Shown piece by piece: positions 27,743 through 36,271 of a DNA stretch of 64,000 bases. The position numbers and the translations under genes are program-made. The number at the start of each line of letters is the position of its first letter. Positions within the stretch are counted from its first letter, which is position 1. This DNA is from Tessaracoccus rhinocerotis (GTDB taxonomy: Bacteria; Actinomycetota; Actinomycetes; Propionibacteriales; Propionibacteriaceae). The notes under the pieces were generated by a model that saw only the letters and a list, made by a program, of their open reading frames with translations, made no database searches and was not told the origin of the DNA. The stretch spans positions 1 through 64,000 of the forward strand of contig NZ_VKKG01000007.1 in assembly GCF_007197885.1 (NCBI RefSeq), read 5' to 3'.

Positions 27743-28864
27743 ATGATGGTGGGCACTGGTGTTGCGTGCGCCCAAAACCGGGGTGCGCGCGACGGCCTGA
27801 GGCTGGTGGTGCTGGTGCCGGCGTACAACGAGGCGGACTCCATCGGCGCGACGCTGGCCGCGGTCCTGGACCAGACCCGACCGGCTGACCTGGTGGTCGC
27901 CATCCCCAACGGTTGCACCGACGACACCGCCGCCGTGGCACGGAGCTACGGGGTGGAGGTGATGGAACTCCCACGCCTCGAGCACAAGAAGTCCGAGGCC
28001 CTCAACCTGGCCTGGGACGCCTACGCCCGCGACGCCGACGTGGTGATCTGCCTCGACGCGGACACCGCCCTGCCGAGCAACGCCCTGGCCGACTGGGTCC
28101 GTGAACTCGACGGTGACCCGACGCTGGGCGGATCCTCCAGCAAGTTCACGATGCGCGGCCGGGACTACCTGACCCGGCTGCAGCGCGCTGAGTTCGCGGC
28201 CTGGACCGACACCGCGCTGCGCCGCGGCTACACGACCGTCCTGGCCGGCACCGGCTGTGCCATCAGCGGCAAGGCCCTTCGCGACGTCGTCGCCCGGACC
28301 GGGCAGCCCGGCCCGTGGAGCTACGCCAGCCTCACCGAGGACTGGCTCCTCACCTACGAGATCCGGCGCCTCGGCTACCGGTGCCACGTCTCACCGACGG
28401 TGCGTGCCTACACCGACTCGATGCGCACCCACCGCGCCCTGCTCGGCCAGCGGATGAAGTGGCAGGTGGGCACCGTCGAGGACTTGTTGCGCGTCGGCGT
28501 CAACCGCTACACCGCCCTCGACTGGTGGCAGCAGTTCGCGGGGCTCGCGATGGCCGCGCTACGGATCGCGTGGGCGCTGCTGGTGGTGGCGCTGCTGCTC
28601 ACGGGCACGTTCACGCCGTCGCTGCTGTGGTGGGTGGCGGTTCCAGCCATCTTCGCGCTCGGCCAGGGCCTGCTCACGTTGCGGATCCCGCATCGCGACT
28701 GGATGGACGTCGTCCTCGGCTTCGCAATCCTGCCCGCGGAGCACTTCGCCTGGCTGCGCGCCTACTGGTTCCTGCGCGGCTGGGGCAAGGCCCTGCGTTC
28801 ACACTTCACCGGCAAGCAAGAAGATCTCTGGGCTGCACAGTCAGTCGCCGAGATCGCCAACTGA
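27743..28864 (+). CDS. membrane family 2 glycosyltransferase (chitin/hyaluronan-synthase-like)
   Basis: A 373-residue enzyme. The GT-A domain shows LRLVVLVPAYNEADSIGATL, VVAIPNGCTDDTAAVA, the substrate-binding ADVVICLDADTALPSNALAD (DxD) and SLTEDWLLTYEIRRLGYRCH (TED catalytic base), then GQRMKWQVGTVEDLLRVGVN, a QxxRW-like motif with Lys in place of Arg. Three or four C-terminal membrane segments follow (about residues 268-345). This is the layout of processive synthases that polymerise and extrude a beta-glycan, though it could be a non-processive enzyme. ATG 27743 follows GGGGGGACAGAGAC. A 57-residue membrane protein gene follows 11 bases downstream. Confidence 0.82.
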   Translation: MMVGTGVACAQNRGARDGLRLVVLVPAYNEADSIGATLAAVLDQTRPADLVVAIPNGCTDDTAAVARSYGVEVMELPRLEHKKSEALNLAWDAYARDADVVICLDADTALPSNALADWVRELDGDPTLGGSSSKFTMRGRDYLTRLQRAEFAAWTDTALRRGYTTVLAGTGCAISGKALRDVVARTGQPGPWSYASLTEDWLLTYEIRRLGYRCHVSPTVRAYTDSMRTHRALLGQRMKWQVGTVEDLLRVGVNRYTALDWWQQFAGLAMAALRIAWALLVVALLLTGTFTPSLLWWVAVPAIFALGQGLLTLRIPHRDWMDVVLGFAILPAEHFAWLRAYWFLRGWGKALRSHFTGKQEDLWAAQSVAEIAN

Positions 28865-28875
28865 AAGGAAACAAC

Positions 28876-29049
28876 ATGTACGGATCAATGGGTCTCCCGG
28901 CTCCCGCAATCGCCGGCGGAGGGCTGCTCTTCGGTGCCATCCACGTCTCATCCCTGATGCTCGCAGCAGTCGCGTTCCTGATGCTGCTGGCGATGGTCTA
29001 CCTCGTGGTGCGCACCATGTCCCGCCGGGCGGCCGACCAGCGTCCCTGA
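28876..29049 (+). CDS. 57-residue membrane protein coupled to the GT2 gene
   Basis: MYGSMGLPAPAIAGGGLLFG leads into a hydrophobic stretch (about residues 14-46, possibly one long or two short membrane spans, LMLAAVAFLMLLAMVYLVV) and a basic tail TMSRRAADQRP. It has an excellent ribosome site (GAAAGGAAAC) and begins 11 bases after the GT2 stop, so it is surely co-transcribed. I do not recognise a family. Position and size suggest a small partner or activator subunit of the membrane glycosyltransferase (inference). Confidence 0.7.
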   Translation: MYGSMGLPAPAIAGGGLLFGAIHVSSLMLAAVAFLMLLAMVYLVVRTMSRRAADQRP

Positions 29050-29179
29050 ACCGACCCACCGCACGCAGGGTTGGGTCTCTGTGGTCAACCCCGGAGCGGG
29101 CACGCGGGAGCTGGTGCTCGACCTGCTTCGCTGGGCCCACGAGGCCGCCCGCCGACGCGCGGAGCGCCGCGGCTGAGCC

Positions 29180-29791
29180 TCACCCGAGCAGGGAGCCCAG
29201 CCACTCCCCGACCGCCGCGCGGATGGTGGCGTGGTCCTTCTTCAGGGAGTGGTCGCCCGCGACGACGACCAGCCGGCCGGCCGATGGGGGAGTCGGCCTG
29301 CCGAACGGGTCGGAGGCGCCCTGGACGATGAGCGCGGGCACGGCGACGGCGTCGAGTTCCGGCTGTCGGGTCTTCTCCGGCTTGCCCGGCGGGTGCGTCG
29401 GGAACGCGAGGCAGACGACGCCGCTGCTTCGGGTCTCGGACCAGGTCCGGCACGCCACCCGCGCGCCGAACGAGCGGCCGCCGGTGACCAGCGGGATCCC
29501 CGCGAACTCACCCTTTCCCAGGTGGGCCGCCACCGCGATCCACGCGACGCCCGCCTGCGCTATCGGCGCTGGGGCACGGCGGCCGGCAACCCGGTAGGGC
29601 TGCTCCACCAGTGCGACGGCGCAACCGACGGCCAGCGCCGATGCCGTGGCCGCCTGCAGGTCGGGGGCGGTGATCCCGCCGCCGGCGCCGTGGCCGAGCA
29701 TGAGCATGCCCGCGGGCGCGCCGTCGGGGTGGTGGAGGTGCACCCGCGCCGGGCCGTGTGGCGTCGGCGCCTCCGAGATCTCCGGATCCAT
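29180..29791 (-). CDS. small alpha/beta hydrolase (KANL3/Tex30-like, dienelactone-hydrolase clan)
   Basis: A 203-residue hydrolase. It starts with strands PARVHLHHPDGAPAGMLMLG, HGAGGGITAPDLQAATASAL (oxyanion HGAG), the nucleophile elbow VTGGRSFGARVAC (GxSxG as GRSFG), VVCLAFPTHPPGKPEKTR with the typical FPxHPPG segment, ALIVQGASDPFGRP (Asp) and LVVVAGDHSLKKDH (His). This set of motifs matches the Tex30/KANL3 hydrolase-like family; the substrate is unknown. ATG at 29791. It stands alone, convergent with the GT2/small-protein pair. Confidence 0.8.
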   Translation of the reverse strand: MDPEISEAPTPHGPARVHLHHPDGAPAGMLMLGHGAGGGITAPDLQAATASALAVGCAVALVEQPYRVAGRRAPAPIAQAGVAWIAVAAHLGKGEFAGIPLVTGGRSFGARVACRTWSETRSSGVVCLAFPTHPPGKPEKTRQPELDAVAVPALIVQGASDPFGRPTPPSAGRLVVVAGDHSLKKDHATIRAAVGEWLGSLLG

Positions 29792-29952
29792 GCCGCAAGC
29801 CTAGGAGCGCCGAGCTCACGTGAGGGAATCCTGCTATTGGACGCGCTTCTGTTCTACTGGTTCCGGATCGCAGGCGTTAGTGTCGGGCAATCCGTTGACG
29901 CAGGAAGATCTGGTTGCGGACACGAGTTCATTCAAAGGAGTGTGGACGCACG

Positions 29953-31488
29953 ATGGCAAGAACCAAGAAGCTCACCGCGAGCGAGATCGACGGCGTCGAC
30001 TACAGGCGGGCGAAGACCTGGCGGATCGCCCTGTCCCAGGCCAACAACGGCTCGGCGATGATCTTCTACGTCCTGGTCGGGCTGATGAGCTACCTGCAGA
30101 ACGCGGGGTACGGGATCGCCGTGGCCGTGGCCGGCATCATCCTGACCGTCACCCGCGTCCTCGACGGAATCATCGACCCCGTGCTGGCGATCGTGATGGA
30201 CAAGGTCAACTTCCGTCACGGGAAGCTGCGGTTCTTCATGCTCGTGGGCTGGGCGATCCGTTCGTTCGCCGTCCTGCTGTTGTTCGTGTGGGGCTCGGAC
30301 AAGGGACTCGGTCCCGTGTTCTTCATCGCGGTGTACGTGGTCTACATCATCGGCTCGTCCACCAACGACATCGCGGGCAACATGATCCCACCCGTCATGA
30401 CCAACGACCCGAAGCAGCGGCCCACCATCCAGGTGTGGGCCACCATCTACGCCTACCTGGTGCCGATGTTGTTCACCATCGTCTCGACGGTGGCGATCCT
30501 GCCCAGGCACGGCAACGAGTACACCGTCGGGATGCTGCAGGAGACCGCACTGGTCTTCATCGCCTCCTCCCTGTTCTTCCAGATCCTGGCCTGCGTCGGC
30601 GTCTCGGAGGCCGACAAGCCCGAGAACTTCGCCCACATCACCGCCAAGGAGGAGGAGAGCGGCGTCTCGCTCAAGGACATGTGGAGCGTGCTCGCCCACA
30701 ACGGACCCTTCCAGCGCTTCCTGATCTCCGCCGCCTCGGACAAGCTGGCGCAGCAGGTGGGCGCGCAGGCCGTCGTCACCACGATGCTGTTCGGGATCAT
30801 GCTGGGCAACATCCAACTCGGCACCATCATGGGTCTGATCACGATGCTGCCCTCCATCGTCTTCGCGATCATCGGCGCACGCCACTCCGGCAAGCACGGC
30901 GCGCGGCGCTCGGTCGTGACCTGGACGTGGGCGTGCCTTGCGGCGGCAGTCGCCCTGGTCGTCTTCTGCCTGGCCGTCGACACGCGCGCCATCCTGACGA
31001 GCATTCCCCTGATGATCGGCTTCTTCGGCCTGTACCTGCTGCTCAACGGCGCCAAGATGTGCGTCACCACGGCGTCCGGTGCAATGCGCGCCGACATCGT
31101 CGACCACGAGCTGGACCGCTCCGGCAAGTACCTGCCGGCCGTGGTCACGGCCACCTACAACTTCATCGACCAGATCGTGTCCTCCCTGGGCGCCGCCATC
31201 GCGCTGGGCTCCGTCGCGCTCATCGGCTTCAGGACGGTCATGCCGCAGCCCAACGACGGGCTGACCACGTCGATCCTGTTCGTGACACTGGCGCTGTTCC
31301 TGGGCCTGCCGGTCCTGGGCTGGGTCTGCACGCTGGTCGCGATGCGCGGCTACACGCTCACCCGTGAGGAGATGATCGAGGTCCAGCGACGCGTCAGCGA
31401 CAAGAAGGCCGCCGTCCTGACGGGGGCTCCCGAGGCAGAGGCCGTCCCGCAGTCGGTCGGGCTGGACGGCCCCGAGACCTTGGGCTGA
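29953..31488 (+). CDS. GPH-family sugar:cation symporter (MelB-like MFS)
   Basis: A 511-residue transporter with about 12 membrane segments. The N-terminal WRIALSQANNGSAMIFYVLV and AGIILTVTRVLDGIIDPVLA, with IVMDKVNFRHGKLRFFMLVG, are the melibiose-carrier-type motif with the Arg-x-x-Asp pair in helix 2 (RVLDGIIDP). Family members import glycosides with H+ or Na+. Located beside the AraC regulator and the GH2-GH1-GH78 operon, it is the likely uptake route for their substrate. ATG 29953 has AAAGGAG 11 bases upstream. It converges on the AraC gene (5-base gap). Confidence 0.85.
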   Translation: MARTKKLTASEIDGVDYRRAKTWRIALSQANNGSAMIFYVLVGLMSYLQNAGYGIAVAVAGIILTVTRVLDGIIDPVLAIVMDKVNFRHGKLRFFMLVGWAIRSFAVLLLFVWGSDKGLGPVFFIAVYVVYIIGSSTNDIAGNMIPPVMTNDPKQRPTIQVWATIYAYLVPMLFTIVSTVAILPRHGNEYTVGMLQETALVFIASSLFFQILACVGVSEADKPENFAHITAKEEESGVSLKDMWSVLAHNGPFQRFLISAASDKLAQQVGAQAVVTTMLFGIMLGNIQLGTIMGLITMLPSIVFAIIGARHSGKHGARRSVVTWTWACLAAAVALVVFCLAVDTRAILTSIPLMIGFFGLYLLLNGAKMCVTTASGAMRADIVDHELDRSGKYLPAVVTATYNFIDQIVSSLGAAIALGSVALIGFRTVMPQPNDGLTTSILFVTLALFLGLPVLGWVCTLVAMRGYTLTREEMIEVQRRVSDKKAAVLTGAPEAEAVPQSVGLDGPETLG

Positions 31489-31493
31489 GCCGT

Positions 31494-32693
31494 TCAGCCC
31501 TCGGTGTGCTGGCGCCGGTACGCGGTGGGCGTCAGTTGGTGGACGGACTTGAAGACCTTCACGAAGTAGTTCGCGTCCTCGTAGCCGACGTAGGCGGCGA
31601 TGCCGCTCACCGGCTGGGCCGTGGTGACCAGCAGGTGGGCGGCGCGCGCCACCCGCTCCTGTGCGACGTGCTCGGAGATGGTGTGGCCGGTCTCGGCCTT
31701 GAACCGCCGGGCAAGGTGCGACTCCGAGACGTGCAGCCGGGCCGCGATCTGCCTCGAGGACACGTTGTGGCTCAGGTGCAGCGAGATCTCGTCCATCACC
31801 TGCCGCACCAGTCGTGAGTACGGGCGGCGACGGTGCCGCTGCACGTGCCTGCAGAACTCGCTGACCATCGACGAGATCGCCTGACTCGTCCGGTTCACGT
31901 CTGCCGCGGGCCCGGCTCGGTGCAGTCGTTGCGCGTGGGTCTGGGAGATGGCGTCGATGGTGACCGGCGGCAACCCGCCCTGCTGCGCCGCCACCCTGGC
32001 CATGATGCGCAGGATCGTGGCACCGAGCAGCGGCGTGTTCAGATAGCTCGGCGGCTGGGGGATGCCGCTCATGCCCTGCAGCGCTGCGAAGGCGCGCTCC
32101 TCGTCGCCCTCCGAAACGGCGTTCATGAACTCCTGTTCCACCGCGTAGCGCTCGTTGATCACCTCGAACGACGCCGAGTGCGGGGGCTCCCCGGCGCCGG
32201 GCGTGATCGGGCCGGTGGTGCCGCTCACCCGCTGCATCCCCACCACGCTCTGTCCGTGTCCCGCCAGCTCGGCCAACGCCATCGCGCCGCGCCGGACGTA
32301 CTCGGTGTCCACGATCGGGAACCGGGCCCGGTAGAGCTTGTAGGCCTGCAGGTGCGCACTGGGGATCCGCAGCTGGCCCAGCAGTGCCTCGGCGTCGCCC
32401 GGATGGAGGCCCTGCCCGGTGTACGGCCCCACCACCACCAGTTCCCCGCCCAGCCAGAACACCGTGACCGCCATTCCGAGCGGCTCCTGGATCTCGTGCA
32501 CCACCGACTTGTCCATGTGGGTCACGAAGTCGACGAGGTAGGCCTGGGTCAGCACCGGCTGCAGCCCGATGTCGAAGCAGTTGGCCTCCTGGAAGGTGGC
32601 AAGGAACTCCCGCGGCGCGTCGGTCAGCGCGACCGAGCAGCCGAGGATCGACTCCAGGAAGCGACGGTGGTCCTCGAGTTCTGCTGCTGTCAT
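31494..32693 (-). CDS. AraC-family transcriptional regulator
   Basis: A 399-residue protein. The C-terminal about 100 residues are the double helix-turn-helix: VMDEISLHLSHNVSSRQIAA, RLHVSESHLARRFKAETGHT, ISEHVAQERVARAAHLLVTT and VSGIAAYVGYEDANYFVKVF (the AraC signature GYxDxxYF), ending in TPTAYRRQ. The N-terminal about 170 residues are probably a sensory domain (PocR-like is possible from CFDIGLQPVLTQAYLVDF but not secure), with a helical linker after it. It is divergent from the GH2 gene (128-base gap), so it most likely activates the GH2-GH1-GH78 operon and perhaps the symporter. Confidence 0.85.
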   Translation of the reverse strand: MTAAELEDHRRFLESILGCSVALTDAPREFLATFQEANCFDIGLQPVLTQAYLVDFVTHMDKSVVHEIQEPLGMAVTVFWLGGELVVVGPYTGQGLHPGDAEALLGQLRIPSAHLQAYKLYRARFPIVDTEYVRRGAMALAELAGHGQSVVGMQRVSGTTGPITPGAGEPPHSASFEVINERYAVEQEFMNAVSEGDEERAFAALQGMSGIPQPPSYLNTPLLGATILRIMARVAAQQGGLPPVTIDAISQTHAQRLHRAGPAADVNRTSQAISSMVSEFCRHVQRHRRRPYSRLVRQVMDEISLHLSHNVSSRQIAARLHVSESHLARRFKAETGHTISEHVAQERVARAAHLLVTTAQPVSGIAAYVGYEDANYFVKVFKSVHQLTPTAYRRQHTEG

Positions 32694-32821
32694 CTCCGCC
32701 TGCCTTCCGAGGAGTGCGGGAATCGTTCTGTTCGTGCTGCCCAGTTTCTATCACACTGCGGTGGGGGTTGTTAGCGTGTGGTCAGCGCGGAAACCGTCGC
32801 GCCGGGTCGAAGGGGACATGG

Positions 32822-35047
32822 ATGAGTCGAATGGGCAGGGACGTCGAGTTGGTCAACGACGATTGGGCGTTCGCCGCCGCGGAGCTGCCAGTGAACTCGT
32901 CCTGGGACGACGTCCGGGAGGCCGGCGCAACGATCAGCCTGCCGCACACCTGGAACGCGATCGACGGGCAGGACGGCGGCAACGACTACCGCCGCGGCCG
33001 CAGCACCTACGCCCGGAGATTGCCTGCGCAACCCGCCGACGGCGAGACCTGGCTGGAGTTCCGCGGCGTCAACTCCGCGGCCGAGGTCCACGTCAACGGC
33101 GTCCACGTCGGAAGCCACCAGGGCGGGTACTCCACGTTCAGGGTTGACATCACCGACGCACTCGGCCCCGAGAACGTCGTGCTGGTAATCGTCGACAACT
33201 CGCGCAACACCTTCGCCTATCCCCAGCGCGCGGACTTCACCTTCTACGGCGGCATCTACCGCGACGTCCACCTGATCCGCGTGGCCCGCACCCACTTCGC
33301 CCTGGACCACGACGGCGGCCCCGGTGTCACTGCCACCCCCGAGCTCCTCGGGACGGACGCGCACGTCCGGTTGCAGGCAGACCTGACCGGCGGTGACGAG
33401 GTGCGCTTCAGCATCGACGGCGTCGCCTCCCGGACCGTGCCCGTGCGGGACGCCGTCGCGGAGGCCTCCATCACCATCCCCGACGTCCGCCGCTGGCACG
33501 GCCTGCGGGACCCCCACCTCTACGAACTCGCCGCAGAACTGCTCCTCGACGGCGACGTCGTCGACCGGGTCGAGCTGCGGTTCGGCTGCCGGGAGTTCGA
33601 GGTGGACCCGGCGCGCGGCTTCATCCTCAACGGCGAGGAGTACCCCCTGCGCGGCGTCTCGCGGCACCAGGACTGGGAGGGCGTCGGGAACGCCATCACA
33701 CCGGAGATGATGGAAACCGACATGGCGCTCCTGAGGGAATTGGGCGCCACCACGGTCAGGCTGGCGCACTACCAGCACGACCAGCACTTCTACGATCTCT
33801 GCGACGAGGCCGGCATCGTCGTGTGGGCCGAGATCCCGCAGATCACCGAGTTCCTGCCGGAAGGCAAGGCCGACGCGACCAGCCAACTCACCGAGCTGAT
33901 CGTGCAGAACCGCCACCACGCCAGCATCGTGTGCTGGGGGCTGTCCAACGAGATCACAGTCACGGGCAACGGCCCGGAGGTGCTCGCGGCCCACCGGGAG
34001 CTGGACGAGCTGGCGCACCGCCTGGACCCGACGCGCCTGACCACGATGGCTCACCTGTTCCTGCTCGAGACCGACGATCCACTGGTGGGCGTGCCAGACG
34101 TGATGTCCTACAACCTCTACTTCGGCTGGTACGTCGGCGAGGTGGCCGACAACGACACCTGGCTCGACGACTTCCACGCCGCCCACCCGGGCACCGCCAT
34201 CGGCCTGGCCGAGTACGGGGCCGACGCCAACCTGCGGCTCCAGGCGGCCGAACCCGTGCGCGGCGACTACTCCGAGCAGTACCAGGCCGGCTACCACGAG
34301 CACATGCTCGAGATGATCGAGGCCCGCCCCTGGCTGTGGGCCACGCACGTGTGGAACCTCGCCGACTTCGGCTCCGACGGCCGCGACGAGGGGGGAGTGG
34401 CGGGCCGCAACCTGAAGGGCCTGGTCAGCTTCGACCGCACCCAGCGCAAGGACGCCTTCCACCTCTACAAGGCCGCCTGGAGCAACGAGCCCTTCGTGCA
34501 CGTCTGCGGACGGCGCCGCGTGGATCGGGCCGAGGCGGTGACGGAGGTGACGGTCTACTCGAACCAGCCCGAGGTGTCGCTGCTGTGCGACGGCGAGCCC
34601 GTGGCCACGACCGCCGGACGCCTGGTGTTCCACTTCGAGGTCCCCCTCAGCGACGAGCACGAGATCCGCGCCGTCGCGGGGGAGCAGTCCGACTCCATCC
34701 GCGTGAGGCGCGTCGCCGAACCGGACCCGGACCAGAGCCTCCAGGCCGCGCAGGTCGTCAACTGGTTCGACGCCGAAGAGTTGCCCAGCCCCGAGGGCTA
34801 CTTCTCCGTGCGGGACAGGCTCTCCGACATCAAGGCCTCGGAGCAGGGCGCGGCCATAATCGACCGGCTGATGCGGGCCGCGGCCGCCAGCCGAGGCGAC
34901 GTCGCCCAGAACGTCGAGATCCCGGCGGCGATGCAGGCCATCGTCGACCGCATGACCGTCGAGACGTTGCTGCGCCAGGCCGGGGCCGCGCTCCCGGCCG
35001 AGCAGATCGCGCAACTCAACGCCAGCCTCAACCAGATCGCCAAGTAG
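32822..35047 (+). CDS. GH2 glycoside hydrolase (beta-galactosidase/glucuronidase type)
   Basis: A 741-residue enzyme with no signal peptide, so cytoplasmic. Sugar-binding domain (about 1-160, ISLPHTWNAIDGQDGGNDYR and TWLEFRGVNSAAEVHVNGVH), immunoglobulin-like domain (about 165-270), then the TIM barrel: FILNGEEYPLRGVSRHQDWE, acid/base Glu377 in CWGLSNEITVTG and nucleophile Glu464 in IGLAEYGADAN. It is shorter than LacZ and closer to compact GH2 enzymes; galactoside or glucuronide specificity cannot be assigned. A C-terminal extension after 620 ends in helices. ATG 32822 follows AAGGGGA. First gene of GH2-GH1-GH78. Confidence 0.87.
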   Translation: MSRMGRDVELVNDDWAFAAAELPVNSSWDDVREAGATISLPHTWNAIDGQDGGNDYRRGRSTYARRLPAQPADGETWLEFRGVNSAAEVHVNGVHVGSHQGGYSTFRVDITDALGPENVVLVIVDNSRNTFAYPQRADFTFYGGIYRDVHLIRVARTHFALDHDGGPGVTATPELLGTDAHVRLQADLTGGDEVRFSIDGVASRTVPVRDAVAEASITIPDVRRWHGLRDPHLYELAAELLLDGDVVDRVELRFGCREFEVDPARGFILNGEEYPLRGVSRHQDWEGVGNAITPEMMETDMALLRELGATTVRLAHYQHDQHFYDLCDEAGIVVWAEIPQITEFLPEGKADATSQLTELIVQNRHHASIVCWGLSNEITVTGNGPEVLAAHRELDELAHRLDPTRLTTMAHLFLLETDDPLVGVPDVMSYNLYFGWYVGEVADNDTWLDDFHAAHPGTAIGLAEYGADANLRLQAAEPVRGDYSEQYQAGYHEHMLEMIEARPWLWATHVWNLADFGSDGRDEGGVAGRNLKGLVSFDRTQRKDAFHLYKAAWSNEPFVHVCGRRRVDRAEAVTEVTVYSNQPEVSLLCDGEPVATTAGRLVFHFEVPLSDEHEIRAVAGEQSDSIRVRRVAEPDPDQSLQAAQVVNWFDAEELPSPEGYFSVRDRLSDIKASEQGAAIIDRLMRAAAASRGDVAQNVEIPAAMQAIVDRMTVETLLRQAGAALPAEQIAQLNASLNQIAK

Positions 35048-35067
35048 CACCGAAAGAAGGACCAACG

Positions 35068-36264
35068 ATGATGCAGTTCCCCGACGGCTTCCTCTGGGGC
35101 GCCGCCACCGCTCCCCACCAGATCGAGGGCAACAACACCAACTCCGACTTCTGGGCAAACGAGGGACGCGTGCCCGGCATGGAGCGCAGCGGCGACGCCT
35201 GTGACTCCTACCACCGCTACCCCGAGGACATCCGGCTGATGGCTGACGCTGGCCTCAACACCTACCGTTTCGGGATCGAGTGGGCACGGGTGGAACCCGC
35301 CGAAGGGATCATCTCGAATGCCTCCCTCGCGCACTACCGCAGGATGATCGACGCCGTGCTCGAGGCCGGCATGAAGCCGTTCGTCACCCTCCACCACTTC
35401 ACCAACCCGCGCTGGTTCGCCGAGGCCGGCGGCTGGCTGGACGACGGCGCCGTCGCCCGCTTCGAGAACTACCTGCGTGCCGTCACCGGCATCCTCGACG
35501 GTGTCGAGTGGGTGGTCACCATGAACGAGCCCAACATGCTCTCGATGATGACCGCGATGGAGCGCGCGATGCGCACCGGCCAGCAGGACGGCCAGTGGCA
35601 CAGCCCCACCACCGACGACGGCCCCCGCCCGGTGCTGCCCGCGCCCGACGAGGAGATCGGCAAGCGGTTCATCGACGTCCACCACGTCGCCCGCGCCATC
35701 GTCCGCGAGAACACGGACGCCAAGGTGGGCTGGAGCGTCGCCAACCGCGCCTTCGTCGCCCGGCCCGGCGGCGAGGACCGGATGGCGCAGCTGCGGTGGA
35801 CCTGGGAGGACCTGTACCTCTCCGGCTCGGAGGGGGACGATTTCGTCGGGGTGCAGTCGTACTCGAGCCAGTGGGTGGATGCCGACGGGATCGAGCCGTA
35901 CCCGCCGCACCCGGACAACACCCTCGTGGGGACCGCATACCGCCCGGACGCGCTCGGGATGGCCGTCCGCCACACGCATGAGGTGACGGGGTTGCCGATC
36001 GTGGTGACCGAGAACGGCATCGCCACCGACGACGACGCCCGCCGCATCGCTTACACCACCGGAGCGCTCGAGGGCCTGGCCGCAGCAGTCGACGCCGGCG
36101 CGGACGTGCTCGGCTACCTGCACTGGAGCCTGCTCGACAACTACGAGTGGGGACACTGGCGCCCGACCTTCGGGCTGGTTGCAGTGGACCGGACCACCTT
36201 CGAGCGCACGCCCAAACCGAGCCTCGCCTGGCTCGGGAACGTCGCCCGCAACAACGGATTGTGA
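35068..36264 (+). CDS. GH1 beta-glucosidase
   Basis: A 398-residue cytoplasmic TIM-barrel hydrolase. Signature FPDGFLWGAATAPHQIEGNN at the N-terminus, NTYRFGIEWARVEPAEGIIS, FVTLHHFTNPRWFAEAGGWL, acid/base Glu154 in VVTMNEPNM, nucleophile Glu315 in IVVTENGIATDDD and the substrate-binding Trp cluster LHWSLLDNYEWGHW. Slightly shorter than typical GH1 enzymes (about 440-480). It probably removes beta-glucosyl residues from aglycones or oligosaccharides. Start at 35068 after GAAAGAAGGACC, 20 bases after the GH2 stop; ATG 35071 is equivalent. Confidence 0.92.
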   Translation: MMQFPDGFLWGAATAPHQIEGNNTNSDFWANEGRVPGMERSGDACDSYHRYPEDIRLMADAGLNTYRFGIEWARVEPAEGIISNASLAHYRRMIDAVLEAGMKPFVTLHHFTNPRWFAEAGGWLDDGAVARFENYLRAVTGILDGVEWVVTMNEPNMLSMMTAMERAMRTGQQDGQWHSPTTDDGPRPVLPAPDEEIGKRFIDVHHVARAIVRENTDAKVGWSVANRAFVARPGGEDRMAQLRWTWEDLYLSGSEGDDFVGVQSYSSQWVDADGIEPYPPHPDNTLVGTAYRPDALGMAVRHTHEVTGLPIVVTENGIATDDDARRIAYTTGALEGLAAAVDAGADVLGYLHWSLLDNYEWGHWRPTFGLVAVDRTTFERTPKPSLAWLGNVARNNGL

Positions 36265-36271
36265 TGCAGCA

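Noticed and set aside
29050-29176. A short plus-strand coding tail (ELVLDLLRWAHEAARRRAER) after the 57-residue gene
   Set aside because: No start codon with a ribosome site and no family match; it may be a gene fragment but is too short to call.
29932-32754. A 940-residue minus-strand open frame across the symporter and AraC genes
   Set aside because: It is the antisense of well-supported genes, long only because GC-rich codons leave few stops.
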